From: Oscillospiraceae bacterium
GTDB lineage: Bacteria; Bacillota; Clostridia; Oscillospirales; Oscillospiraceae
Assembly (NCBI GenBank): GCA_015067495.1
Contig: SVMI01000001.1
Location: 186,001-250,000 of the forward strand
DNA length: 64,000 bases
Direction: 5' to 3'
A program made the translations under genes and the position numbers. This document shows, piece after piece, positions 16,305 to 24,400 of this stretch. Below the pieces are notes generated by a model. It was not told where the DNA came from. It saw only the letters and a list, made by a program, of their open reading frames with translations, and did no database searches. Within the stretch, counting starts at the first letter, position 1. Each line of letters starts with the position of its first letter.

Positions 16305-17735
16305 TTACAGCACCAGCGGAAGGGTGAAGGTAAAGGTGGTCAAGCCATTGATGCTGGTGACGGAGATGTTCTCCTCGTGGCTGTCGATCAGCGTTTTCAC
16401 GATGTAAAGACCCAGACCCCAGCTGTCCCGATTCCGGGAGCGGCTCTTGTCCAGCTTGTGGAAACGCTCGAAAAGGAGCGACAGCTCCTCCGGCGGGATG
16501 GTCTCGCCGCTGTTGGAGACGGAAAGGTACAGCTTTCCGTTGCCCTCCCGGACGGTGATACCCAGCTGTCCGCCCTCGGGGCAGAATTTCACTGCATTGT
16601 CCACCAGATTGTAGATCACCTGGGTGATCGCGTCCTGATTGGCGCGGGTAAAGACCGGGTGGTCAGGCAGCACTACCTGCACATCCAGCCGTTTGTCGTT
16701 GATCTTCTGCTCGAAGGAGATCAGCACCTGACCGGCAATTTCCGAGAGATCAAAGCGGGTCTTGCTCTCCTCCGGGAAGCCCCCCTGCTCCTGCAGGCGG
16801 GAAATGTCCAGCATACTGCGTACCAGCCGGTTCAGACGCTTTGTCTCGCTGGACACGAGGGTCAGGTACTGCCGACCCTTTTCCGGGGGGATCGTGCCGT
16901 CGAGAATGCCGTCGACGTAGCCTGCGATGGTGGTCATGGGGGTCTTCAGCTCGTGGGAGACGTTGGCGACAAATTCCTGACGTTGGTTTTCGCCCTTTTC
17001 CAATGAGGATGCCATGTTATTGAAGGCAAGTGCCAGCTCCTGCAGCTCCTCGGTGTGGTGCTTATCTGTCTGGACACGGGCACCGAAGTTGCCGTGACCG
17101 AAGGCACGGGCAGCGGCTGCCATTTGACGCAGGGGCTTGGACTGACGGCGCAGAAACACCAAAAGCAGAACCACTGACAGAACGATGACAAGGATCGCGA
17201 CCGCCAAGAAAGCCTCGGAGGTCTGGCTCATCATGGTGATGGCAACGTCAATGGGTGCCGAAACCATCACGATGGCGAGGGGTCTGCCGCTGCGGCTGTC
17301 GTACACCGGCTGCGCGATCACGTAGCGGCGCTCGGTGTAAAGACCTTTGATCATACCGGTGTCCACACACCCGTCCTCGGAGAAGACCCTGTCCCGATAC
17401 TGCTGATCCAGCTTCAGTCCCACATGCTCGCAGCCCATGGGCGCGGAGCCGCACAGCAGGAGCGTGCCGTTTGCGTCACAAATGACCGCGTCAGCACCGG
17501 ATACGCTGACGGCAACGGTCAGTGCCACATAAAAGTCCTGATCGGAAAGGTTCTGGTCAGAGTGACTTGCCGTGATCAGCTGGGCGATCACCTGTGCGTC
17601 ATTTTTCAGGGACGAGATGGTTTGCTGGGTCAGATAGCGGTTAAGAAGCCAGCCAAAGGTGATACCGATCAGGATCATGGCTGCCAGCAGGATCAGCACC
17701 AGCGTTGTGAACAACCGACTGAATGTGGATTTCAT
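16305..17735 (-). CDS. Sensor histidine kinase (HAMP-HisKA-HATPase)
   Basis: A membrane sensor that phosphorylates the response regulator encoded just upstream. The 476-residue protein has membrane helices at about 10-32 and 175-196 bracketing a roughly 140-residue extracellular sensor domain, then HAMP, a HisKA domain with the phospho-acceptor His261 (NVSHELKTP), and a HATPase domain with N-box NLVDNAVKF and G-box WGLGLYIVK. The signal is unknown; the co-transcribed HtrA suggests envelope or secretion stress. Spacing to the regulator is 11 bp. Confidence 0.95.
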   Translation of the reverse strand: MKSTFSRLFTTLVLILLAAMILIGITFGWLLNRYLTQQTISSLKNDAQVIAQLITASHSDQNLSDQDFYVALTVAVSVSGADAVICDANGTLLLCGSAPMGCEHVGLKLDQQYRDRVFSEDGCVDTGMIKGLYTERRYVIAQPVYDSRSGRPLAIVMVSAPIDVAITMMSQTSEAFLAVAILVIVLSVVLLLVFLRRQSKPLRQMAAAARAFGHGNFGARVQTDKHHTEELQELALAFNNMASSLEKGENQRQEFVANVSHELKTPMTTIAGYVDGILDGTIPPEKGRQYLTLVSSETKRLNRLVRSMLDISRLQEQGGFPEESKTRFDLSEIAGQVLISFEQKINDKRLDVQVVLPDHPVFTRANQDAITQVIYNLVDNAVKFCPEGGQLGITVREGNGKLYLSVSNSGETIPPEELSLLFERFHKLDKSRSRNRDSWGLGLYIVKTLIDSHEENISVTSINGLTTFTFTLPLVL

Positions 17736-17746
17736 AAGAAATCTCC

Positions 17747-18433
17747 TTAATTCACCTCAAATTTGTAGCCGACACCCCAAACAGTCTTGACGCACCACTG
17801 CTGGGAAACGCCCTCCAGCTTTTCGCGCAGTCGCTTGACGTGGACGTCTACGGTACGGCTGTCGCCGAAATAGTCAAAGCCCCAGACCTCGTCCAGAAGC
17901 TGATTGCGGGTGTAGACCCGGTTGGGAGAGGAGGCGAGGTAGTAAAGCAGCTCCATCTCCTTTGGGGGTGTGTCTACCTTTTTGCCGTCCACCGTCAGCT
18001 CGAAAGCATCCATGTCGATGATCAGCTTGTCGTAGACAAGGCGGCGGGCTTTGCTCTCCACGGAAGCGTTGCCGCTGCGGCGCAGGACTGCTTCCACGCG
18101 GGCGAGGATCTCCTTCATTTCGAAGGGCTTGGTAACATAGTCGTCAGCACCTGCCTTCAGACCCTGCACCTTGTCGTCGGTCTCGCCCTTGGCGGTGAGC
18201 ATGATGATGGGGGTCTGGGATTCGGCGCGGATGAGCTTGCAGACGGTCCAGCCGTCCATCACGGGCATCATCACGTCCAGCAGCACCAGATCCGGCTGGA
18301 TGGCGCGGAATTTTTCAAGACCCTGACCGCCGTCGGCGGCGATGGTGACGGCATAGCCTTCCTTTTCAAGATATAACTGCAGAAGCTCCGCAATATTGCG
18401 GTCGTCTTCCACGATCAGAACAGAAACAGCCAT
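17747..18433 (-). CDS. OmpR/PhoB-family response regulator
   Basis: A DNA-binding regulator of 228 residues. The receiver domain has the acidic pocket Glu9-Asp10-Asp11, phospho-acceptor Asp53 (LLDVMMP) and the KPF switch lysine. The winged-helix output domain ends VKTVWGVGYKFEVN. It is first in the regulator-kinase-htrA operon and probably autoregulates it. CAGGAGGTAAAACC precedes the ATG. Confidence 0.96.
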   Translation of the reverse strand: MAVSVLIVEDDRNIAELLQLYLEKEGYAVTIAADGGQGLEKFRAIQPDLVLLDVMMPVMDGWTVCKLIRAESQTPIIMLTAKGETDDKVQGLKAGADDYVTKPFEMKEILARVEAVLRRSGNASVESKARRLVYDKLIIDMDAFELTVDGKKVDTPPKEMELLYYLASSPNRVYTRNQLLDEVWGFDYFGDSRTVDVHVKRLREKLEGVSQQWCVKTVWGVGYKFEVN

Positions 18434-18464
18434 GGTTTTACCTCCTGATTATGGTTTTTTTATC

Positions 18465-18495
18465 ATTATAGCACATTTTTCCCGATTGTCGTGAA
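18465..18495 (-). promoter_or_regulatory. Promoter of the regulator-kinase-htrA operon
   Basis: Minus strand: perfect -10 TATAAT (18465-18470). The best -35-like hexamer is TTCACG (18490-18495) at a long 19-bp spacing, so an activator may be needed. Confidence 0.55.
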
Positions 18496-18567
18496 CAATT
18501 TATAAAAAGTGCGCCCCGATCGCCTTGCAAATACCCAATGAGGCATGTATAATGTAAGAAACTCGAA

Positions 18568-18968
18568 TGTCATTGCGAACCAGTCCGCAGACTGGTGTGG
18601 CAATCCGTTCCTTTGTGGAGAAATACGATGACCTATTATGTATATATTCTTGCAAACAACACCAATACAGTCATCTATACCGGTATAACCAACGACCTTA
18701 TTCGTCGTGTATATGAGCATAGGCAGAAGGTTGATCCCAAAAGCTTTACTGCCAAATATGATGTACACCGATTGGTATATTTTGAAGAAACCAGTGATGT
18801 GCGTGCAGCAATTGAAAGAGAAAAACAGATAAAAGGCTGGAACAGAGCAAGAAAAAATAAGCTTGTTCAAAGTAAAAATCAAAGCTGGCAGGATTTATAT
18901 CCACAGCTGCTTTGAAATAAGAAAAAAAGAGAACGGATTGCCACGTCGCTTTGCTCCTCGCAATGACA
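18568..18968. mobile_element. Candidate GIY-YIG mobile element bounded by family 1 repeat arms
   Basis: A 401-bp unit whose ends are the same inverted arms found in the short family 1 repeats: TGTCATTGCGA (from 18568) against TCGCAATGACA (to 18968), plus an exact 14-bp inner inverted pair GTGGCAATCCGTTC (18597-18610) / GAACGGATTGCCAC (18931-18944). Where the short copies have about 30-60 bp of loop, this one has a complete GIY-YIG nuclease gene. It may be the full-length member of the family. Mobility is inferred, and no clear target duplication is visible. Confidence 0.6.
18628..18915 (+). CDS. Small GIY-YIG nuclease-domain protein
   Basis: The 95-residue protein is a stand-alone GIY-YIG (URI-type) domain. 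YYVYIL (residues 3-8) and YTG (17-19) form the two signature strands; Arg26/27, His31 and Glu63 (AIEREKQIKGW) fit the catalytic positions. GIY-YIG enzymes cut DNA with one metal ion; small stand-alone members are poorly characterised. The ATG at 18628 is chosen because an earlier GTG lies inside the repeat arm. Base composition is clearly more AT-rich than the neighbours. The gene fills the space between the two arms of a family 1 repeat. Confidence 0.85.
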   Translation: MTYYVYILANNTNTVIYTGITNDLIRRVYEHRQKVDPKSFTAKYDVHRLVYFEETSDVRAAIEREKQIKGWNRARKNKLVQSKNQSWQDLYPQLL

Positions 18969-19024
18969 TGGGAATTTGGTAGGCTTTCTATTGAAAAATA
19001 CTGTAAACTGAAAGGAGCAATCTT

Positions 19025-19849
19025 ATGATCGAAATACTCAAAGCGATCCTCTTCGGCATCGTGGAAGGCATCACCGAATGGCTGCCCGTGTCGTCCACGG
19101 GACACCTGATACTGCTTGACGAATTTGTCAGGCTGGACGTCAGTGAAGCCTTTTACGAAATGTTTCAGGTGGTCATCCAGCTGGGCGCGATCCTCGCGGT
19201 CATCGTGCTGTTTTTCCGCAAGCTCAATCCCTTCGCTCTGACGAAATCTGCCGAAGAAAAGAAAAGCACGTGGTCGCTGTGGTTCAAGGTTGTGGTGGCG
19301 GTGATCCCGTCGGCGGTGATCGGTCTGCTGTTTGACGACTGGATGGATGAACACCTGTATAATTATATTGTAGTTGCCATCATGCTGATCGTCTACGGCG
19401 TTGCGTTCCTCTTTGTGGAAAAGTGGAATCAAAAGCGCTCCTTCCGCATCACCTCTGTGGATGCCATCGACTACAAGACCGCCCTTTTGATGGGCGCGTT
19501 CCAATGTCTGAGCCTGATCCCCGGTACATCCCGCTCCGGCGCGACGATTCTCGGCGCGATCATCCTCGGTGTCAGCCGCGCCGCAGGTGCGGAGTTCTCC
19601 TTTTTCATGGCGATCCCGACGATGCTCGGTGCAAGCGCGCTGAAGCTGCTGAAGTATGTCCTTGAGGGCGTGCAGATGTCCGGCACGGAGCTGGGCGTGC
19701 TGATCGTAGGCTGCGTGGTGTCGTTTATTGTGAGCCTGCTGGTGATCAAGGGACTGATGGAGTATGTCCGCAAGCACAGCTTCTCGGTGTTCGGTGTGTA
19801 CCGCATCGTCCTCGGTGCCGCGGTGCTGGTGTATTTCCTGCTAAGATGA
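19025..19849 (+). CDS. uppP: Undecaprenyl-diphosphatase UppP (BacA)
   Basis: This integral membrane phosphatase recycles undecaprenyl pyrophosphate to the monophosphate carrier of peptidoglycan and wall polymers; overexpression gives bacitracin resistance. The 274-residue protein has the family's catalytic motifs GIVEGITEWLPVSSTGH near the N-terminus and PGTSRSGAT in the middle, with about eight membrane helices. GAAAGGAGC precedes the ATG and a strong terminator follows. It is monocistronic. Confidence 0.97.
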   Translation: MIEILKAILFGIVEGITEWLPVSSTGHLILLDEFVRLDVSEAFYEMFQVVIQLGAILAVIVLFFRKLNPFALTKSAEEKKSTWSLWFKVVVAVIPSAVIGLLFDDWMDEHLYNYIVVAIMLIVYGVAFLFVEKWNQKRSFRITSVDAIDYKTALLMGAFQCLSLIPGTSRSGATILGAIILGVSRAAGAEFSFFMAIPTMLGASALKLLKYVLEGVQMSGTELGVLIVGCVVSFIVSLLVIKGLMEYVRKHSFSVFGVYRIVLGAAVLVYFLLR

Positions 19850-19880
19850 AAAAGCCTCCCTTGTGCAAAGGGAGACTTAA

Positions 19881-19915
19881 CAAGGGCGTGCCAAACGGCA
19901 CGCCCTTGCTGTTTA
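19881..19915 (+). terminator. uppP terminator
   Basis: 12-bp stem CAAGGGCGTGCC / GGCACGCCCTTG with loop AAAC, followed by CTGTTTATT. Confidence 0.8.
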
Positions 19916-20029
19916 TTCGCATTCTTCCTCGTCTGCCCAGAAGGGTCTGGGGTTTTCCAAAAGCGCCCGCAGCTGCCAGCGCAGCTGGTATAAGTATCCT
20001 TCCTTACTCAGGGGCGATAGAAATGTCAT
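19913..20029 (-). CDS. Candidate 38-residue protein coupled to the DUF6440 gene
   Basis: A short open frame starts one base after the stop of the DUF6440 gene, and GGAGAAATAAA, formed by the end of that gene, acts as its ribosome site. The product (MTFLSPLSKEGYLYQLRWQL...) has a basic/aromatic middle and an acidic tail (ADEEECE). No family is recognised. Position and ribosome site support translation, but the length is short enough for chance. Confidence 0.4.
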   Translation of the reverse strand: MTFLSPLSKEGYLYQLRWQLRALLENPRPFWADEEECE

Positions 20030-20030
20030 T

Positions 20031-20225
20031 TTATTTCTCCTCTTTCAGCGGCAGAGGGGAGACCACAGGCGTGCCGTCCCGGTTGAGAAGCACCGTCAAG
20101 CCGCCTGCGTAGCCTGCCGCGTGGAACAGATAATTCACGCCTGTCTTGGTGTCGACCCAGATCTCATTGGAGCCAAAGGCTCCGTCAGAATAAACTTTTA
20201 CAAAGCGTTTCTCTTCTTTTGCCAT
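20031..20225 (-). CDS. DUF6440 family protein
   Basis: A 64-residue cytoplasmic protein of unknown function. It carries the family pattern of a predicted beta-hairpin followed by WVDTKTGVNYLFHAAGYAGGLTVLLNRDG, recalled from DUF6440 proteins common in Clostridia. It is followed at once by a possible 38-residue gene and preceded by a family 2 repeat. GAGGTAACATC precedes the ATG. Confidence 0.75.
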   Translation of the reverse strand: MAKEEKRFVKVYSDGAFGSNEIWVDTKTGVNYLFHAAGYAGGLTVLLNRDGTPVVSPLPLKEEK

Positions 20226-20253
20226 GATGTTACCTCACAACGACGCAGTAATT

Positions 20254-20301
20254 GTAGGGGCGTGCATTGCACGTCCGCGGACGACCAATGGTCGCCCCTA
20301 C
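20254..20301. repeat. Family 2 repeat between the DUF6440 and SPFH genes
   Basis: GTAGGGGCGTGCATTGCACG ... GGTCGCCCCTAC: inverted ends with a nested GTGCATTGCAC palindrome. Confidence 0.75.
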
Positions 20302-20312
20302 AGTTTCCGGCG

Positions 20313-21233
20313 TTATTGTTTCGTGCCTTCTACGATGCCGTTGGCAAGACCCACAAGACCCTGCATTTCGGAGGGAATGATGATCTTGGTTGCCTGACCG
20401 TTGGCGACCGTCTGCATGGCTTCGATCGCCTTCAGCTTCAGAACCTGATCGTTGGGTGCTTTCTCGTTCAGCAGAGCCAAAGCATCCGCAAGTGCCTTCT
20501 GCACCGCGAGGATCGCTTGGGCTTCACCGTCTGCCTTCAGAATGGCAGCCTGCTTTTCCGCCTCTGCCTTCAAAATGGCAGCCTGCTTTTCCGCATCCGC
20601 GCGCAGAATTGCGGACTCCCGCTCACCTTCTGCGATGAGGATGGCGGACTTCTTCTGACCCTCTGCCTGCAAAATTGCCTGACGGCGGTCGCGTTCTGCC
20701 TTCATCTGCTTTTCCATGGACGACTGGATGTCAGCGGGGGGCAGGATGTTCTTCAGCTCCACGCGGTTGACCTTGATGCCCCAAGGGTCGGTGGCTTCGT
20801 CCAAAATGGCGCGCATCTTGGTGTTGATGATGTCGCGGGAGGTCAGGGTCTGATCCAGCTCCAGATCGCCGATGATGTTACGCAGAGTGGTGGCGGTCAG
20901 GGTCTCCATGGCAGCCATGGGCTGCTCGACGCCGTAGGTGTAGAGCTTGGGGTCAGTGATCTGGAAATACACCACGGTATCGATCTGCATGGTGACGTTA
21001 TCCTTGGTGATCACGGGCTGGGGCGGATAGTCCAGCACCTGCTCCTTCAGGGAAACGCGGCGGGCGATGCGGTCAATAAAGGGGACTTTGAAGTGCAGAC
21101 CAACGCCCTGCACCTTGTGGAAAGCACCCAGACGCTCCACAACGTAAGCCCGGGACTGCTGCACCACGAAAATGTTGGAAATGGCAATGATCAGCAGAAT
21201 GACAATAATTGCGCCAATAATGAAAAGATCCAT
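20313..21233 (-). CDS. Stomatin/SPFH-domain membrane protein (band 7)
   Basis: SPFH proteins form membrane-associated oligomers linked to lipid microdomains and protease control. The 306-residue protein has one N-terminal membrane helix (about 3-25), an SPFH domain (about 25-180, with YVVERLGAFHKVQG and the NILPP motif) and an Ala/Glu-rich coiled coil with repeated ILKAEAEKQAA-like units (about 190-250). It starts 21 bp after the nfeD stop. NfeD-stomatin pairs are conserved partners in prokaryotes. Confidence 0.93.
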   Translation of the reverse strand: MDLFIIGAIIVILLIIAISNIFVVQQSRAYVVERLGAFHKVQGVGLHFKVPFIDRIARRVSLKEQVLDYPPQPVITKDNVTMQIDTVVYFQITDPKLYTYGVEQPMAAMETLTATTLRNIIGDLELDQTLTSRDIINTKMRAILDEATDPWGIKVNRVELKNILPPADIQSSMEKQMKAERDRRQAILQAEGQKKSAILIAEGERESAILRADAEKQAAILKAEAEKQAAILKADGEAQAILAVQKALADALALLNEKAPNDQVLKLKAIEAMQTVANGQATKIIIPSEMQGLVGLANGIVEGTKQ

Positions 21234-21254
21234 AATTTTACCTCCTGAATTGTA

Positions 21255-21698
21255 TTATACGGGTGTTTCCACCTGCACGGGGGAAACAAATGCTTTCACG
21301 CCTTCGATCCGATCCACGCGAACCTGCGTGCCGGCGGGAATGGGATCGCCGGAAGAGCTTCTTGCGGTCCACTCCATGGAAGCAAGCTTGACCTGACCCT
21401 GAGCGGCGATGTTGTCGATGTCCGCAGTGACGATGCCCACAGAGCCGATGACGCCGTCCACATTGGTGGCGGTGAGCTTGGGTGTGAAATATTTCCGTGC
21501 CAGCGGACGAAGGGCAGCCAGCAGTGCAATGGATACGACGAAAAAGATCACGATCTGCAGCCAAAGCTGCGCACCGCACAGCGCGGCGATCAGTGCTGCC
21601 AGCGCACCTGCGCCGAACCACAGCGAGACCATCGTGACGGTGTTGCCCTCGATAAACAAAAACGCGACCATCAGGATCAGCCAGATAAGTGCAGCCAT
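21255..21698 (-). CDS. NfeD-family membrane protein
   Basis: A 147-residue protein of the short NfeD type: three to four N-terminal membrane helices (to about residue 70) and a C-terminal OB-fold domain (about 80-147, GSVGIVTADIDNIAAQGQVKL...GTQVRVDRIEGV). It is thought to act with the stomatin encoded just downstream. It is first of a two-gene operon, with AAAGGAGGTAACAAT before the ATG. Confidence 0.9.
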   Translation of the reverse strand: MAALIWLILMVAFLFIEGNTVTMVSLWFGAGALAALIAALCGAQLWLQIVIFFVVSIALLAALRPLARKYFTPKLTATNVDGVIGSVGIVTADIDNIAAQGQVKLASMEWTARSSSGDPIPAGTQVRVDRIEGVKAFVSPVQVETPV

Positions 21699-21730
21699 AT
21701 TGTTACCTCCTTTCTTTTACTCTATATTAT

Positions 21731-21759
21731 AAGATAGCAAAAATACGCCATACAGTCAA
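21731..21759 (-). promoter_or_regulatory. nfeD-stomatin promoter
   Basis: Minus strand: -35 TTGACT (21754-21759), 17 bp, -10 TATCTT (21731-21736). Confidence 0.6.
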
Positions 21760-21797
21760 TGAACGAACTGTAAATATGTACGTACTGTGAAAAAAAT

Positions 21798-21826
21798 TTG
21801 ACATGCCGAGCGCGCGTCGCTAGAAT
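21798..21826 (+). promoter_or_regulatory. apbE promoter
   Basis: -35 TTGACA (21798-21803), 17-bp spacer, -10 TAGAAT (21821-21826), about 28 bp before the apbE ATG. Confidence 0.8.
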
Positions 21827-21853
21827 AAAAGCATCCGAGGGGGGGGTGACGGT

Positions 21854-22831
21854 ATGAAAAAAGTGCTTGCACTGCTGCTTTGCGTGCTTTTGCTGGCAGG
21901 CTGTGCACCCAAATGGGTGCAGTTTTCCGTGACGTGGACGGATCTTTTTGATACCGTGACCACAGTGTCGGGCTTTGCATCCAATCGCGAGGCGTTCAAC
22001 GAGCTGGCGGAGGCGGTATACGAGCAGCTGAAGCAGTACCATCAGCTGTTTGATATTTATAGGGAATACGAGGGCATCAACAACCTCAAAACCGTCAACG
22101 ATGCGGCGGGAAAAGCCCCAGTCAAGGTGGATGGGGCGATCACCCAGCTGCTTTCCGATTGCGTGGACTACCATGCGCTGACGGAGGGGCGGGTGAATGT
22201 TGCCATGGGCAGCGTGCTTTCCCTTTGGCATCATGCCCGCGAAACAAAGACGCTGCCCTCTGACGAGGCACTGCGCGAAGCGGCGCAGCATACGGATATT
22301 TCCAAGCTGATCATCGACAGGGAAAACAGCACGGTTTTTCTCGCAGACCCCGATATGCGCCTTGATGTGGGTGCCATTGCCAAGGGCTGGGCGGCGCAGA
22401 AGGTCGCCGAAAGCATGTATGGGGGCTGGCTGCTCAGCGTGGGCGGCAACGTCTGCGCCACCGGCGCAAAGCGGGGCGATCAGCCGTGGGTCGTGGGTGT
22501 ACAAAACCCCGACGGCGGCTCGTTTTTGCATACGATCCCGCTGTCAACGGGCAGCGTGGTCACCAGCGGCGATTATCAGCGCTTCGCGGAGATCGACGGC
22601 AAAAAATACCACCACATCATCGACCCCGACACCCTGCAGCCCGCCGCCTATTGGCGCGCGGTGACGGTGGTCTGCGGGGATTCCGCGCTGGCAGATGCCC
22701 TTTCCACGGCACTGTTCGTCCTGCCCCTGAACGAGGGCAAGGTGCTTTTGGCGAAAACGGATGCGGAAGCCATGTGGCTTGACGCCGACGGCACAAAATA
22801 CTACAGTGACGGGTTTGAATACTTGTCGTAA
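21854..22831 (+). CDS. apbE: FAD:protein FMN transferase ApbE, lipoprotein
   Basis: ApbE covalently attaches FMN to threonine in proteins such as RnfG/NqrC and extracellular flavoproteins. The 325-residue precursor has a lipoprotein signal with lipobox LLAGC (Cys17). The family core follows: INNLKTVNDAAG, DVGAIAKGWAAQ, SVGGNVCATG, STGSVVTSGDYQR and the HHIIDPDT motif. It acts at the outer face of the membrane. It is followed after 20 bp by the pectinase-like gene, but the functions look unrelated. Confidence 0.95.
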   Translation: MKKVLALLLCVLLLAGCAPKWVQFSVTWTDLFDTVTTVSGFASNREAFNELAEAVYEQLKQYHQLFDIYREYEGINNLKTVNDAAGKAPVKVDGAITQLLSDCVDYHALTEGRVNVAMGSVLSLWHHARETKTLPSDEALREAAQHTDISKLIIDRENSTVFLADPDMRLDVGAIAKGWAAQKVAESMYGGWLLSVGGNVCATGAKRGDQPWVVGVQNPDGGSFLHTIPLSTGSVVTSGDYQRFAEIDGKKYHHIIDPDTLQPAAYWRAVTVVCGDSALADALSTALFVLPLNEGKVLLAKTDAEAMWLDADGTKYYSDGFEYLS

Positions 22832-22851
22832 TAATAGGAAGGTGGAAGCTT

Positions 22852-24390
22852 ATGATTTTCAATGTACGAGATTATGGCTGCCGCGCTGACGGCGTGAGTG
22901 TGGATTCTCCTGCCATTCAGGCAGCAATCGACGACTGCGCCAAGGCAGGCGGCGGCAGAGTGCTGATTCCCGCGGGCAATTATTTGGTCGGCAAAATGGT
23001 TCTCAAGGATCATGTTACTGTGGAAATTGCTGAGGGCGCTTACTTGACAGCCTCCCTCAACCGTGAGGACTACCCCGCCAGTCCCGGATTTGCCGGATCG
23101 CTGTACAATCAAGGTGTTATTATCCCGGGTGATGACCGATCGAAGCGGGTGGCGTTGTTCTACGCCGGCAGCGCAAAAAATATTGCGATCATCGGACGGG
23201 GCACTATTGATGGAAATGACAAGGGCTTTTTGGTGAAAAATGCCTATCCGACAGCGGATGCTCCCCGTTCCATAAGCCGCGATCAGAACCGTGACCGCTA
23301 CTGGGCATCGGGTCCTGACTTCAAGTTCCGCATTATGACACTCTTTTTTGAAGACTGTGAGGATGTGGTGATCGATGGCATCAACCTTCGCAGCAACTCG
23401 TGCTATTCGGTGCAGATGCGCAGCAGCACGCAGATTCGGATCAGCAATGTCACCATCCGCAACTATGTTCTTTCCGACAATGCCGACGGTCTGCATTTCT
23501 CCTCCTGCACCGATGTACGCATTACGAACTGCGATCTGGAGTGCGGCGATGACTGCATTGCCATCGACACCAACGACATGCGTCCCGCGCGGCATTATGT
23601 GATCCAGAACTGCACCTTTGTCAGCCGCAACAACTGCTTCCGCATCTTTACAAATCTGGCGCCGGAGGATGAAAAGCGCCGTCTTGTGGGTTACGGCTAC
23701 GTCAGCGACATTGCCATCAGCAACTGCGTCGTCAAGGATGCGTCGTCCTTTGTTTACATCAACGCTGACTGCGGCGACATCCGCCGCGTCAGCGTCACCA
23801 ATGCCTGCGGCAAGATCATCCGTCAGGGTACGACCTTTTTGATCACCGCCCACAATGCCAAGGTGCGGCAGGTCACCTTCAGCAACTGGAATTTCTCCAG
23901 CCGGGGTGTTGGCTACATCTATGCCAACCGGCCGAATTCCATTTGCGGCGTGAAGCTGCTTGATCTTGATATTGAAGTAAATCCCTCGACGCAGCTCTAC
24001 GGCAACGGCGTTTATATGCCTGCCGCGCCCAATGGTCGTCCGTCCTACTGGTTCTCCCACTATATGCCGTATTTCCTGCAGATGGTGGAGGCGGAGGATG
24101 TTCTTGTGCGCGATCTGCGCGTGCGCTGGGGCGAAACAGACATCCATGACATAGCTGAAATGGAAGGACCTTCCTCTTGGCCCGCACCGCTGTCCAAAGA
24201 GCCGCACTGGCCTGCTATTTGGGCAGAGCGCATCCGCAACCTGACCTTGGATTCGGTCGATGCCGATGCCTTTGGCGGTCACCCCTGCACTGTGCGGCTC
24301 GATTTCGTCAAGGGCGCGAAGCTGCACGGCTGCAGCTTTGGCGCGGAGGCGGTTTCTGCGGATGAAAACTGTGCCGACGTTCGATTGTAA
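22852..24390 (+). CDS. GH28-like right-handed beta-helix protein (polygalacturonase-like)
   Basis: The 512-residue protein starts FNVRDYGCRADGVSVDSPAIQAAID, the pectate-lyase-superfamily entry motif, and carries beta-helix turns throughout. Of the GH28 catalytic motifs, NADG (around DNADGLHF) and GDD (CGDDCIAID) are visible. The usual GHG and RIK motifs are not obvious: NNCFRIF lies in their place. It may therefore be an atypical GH28 or a related epimerase/lyase. There is no signal peptide, suggesting intracellular action on oligosaccharides. An esterase gene follows after 10 bp. GGAAGGTGGAAGCTT precedes the ATG. Confidence 0.8.
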   Translation: MIFNVRDYGCRADGVSVDSPAIQAAIDDCAKAGGGRVLIPAGNYLVGKMVLKDHVTVEIAEGAYLTASLNREDYPASPGFAGSLYNQGVIIPGDDRSKRVALFYAGSAKNIAIIGRGTIDGNDKGFLVKNAYPTADAPRSISRDQNRDRYWASGPDFKFRIMTLFFEDCEDVVIDGINLRSNSCYSVQMRSSTQIRISNVTIRNYVLSDNADGLHFSSCTDVRITNCDLECGDDCIAIDTNDMRPARHYVIQNCTFVSRNNCFRIFTNLAPEDEKRRLVGYGYVSDIAISNCVVKDASSFVYINADCGDIRRVSVTNACGKIIRQGTTFLITAHNAKVRQVTFSNWNFSSRGVGYIYANRPNSICGVKLLDLDIEVNPSTQLYGNGVYMPAAPNGRPSYWFSHYMPYFLQMVEAEDVLVRDLRVRWGETDIHDIAEMEGPSSWPAPLSKEPHWPAIWAERIRNLTLDSVDADAFGGHPCTVRLDFVKGAKLHGCSFGAEAVSADENCADVRL

Positions 24391-24400
24391 GGGGAATGCT

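Noticed and set aside
18628-18915. UvrC excinuclease
   Set aside because: Only the GIY-YIG domain is present (95 residues). UvrC has about 600 residues with further UVR, RNase H-like and HhH domains.
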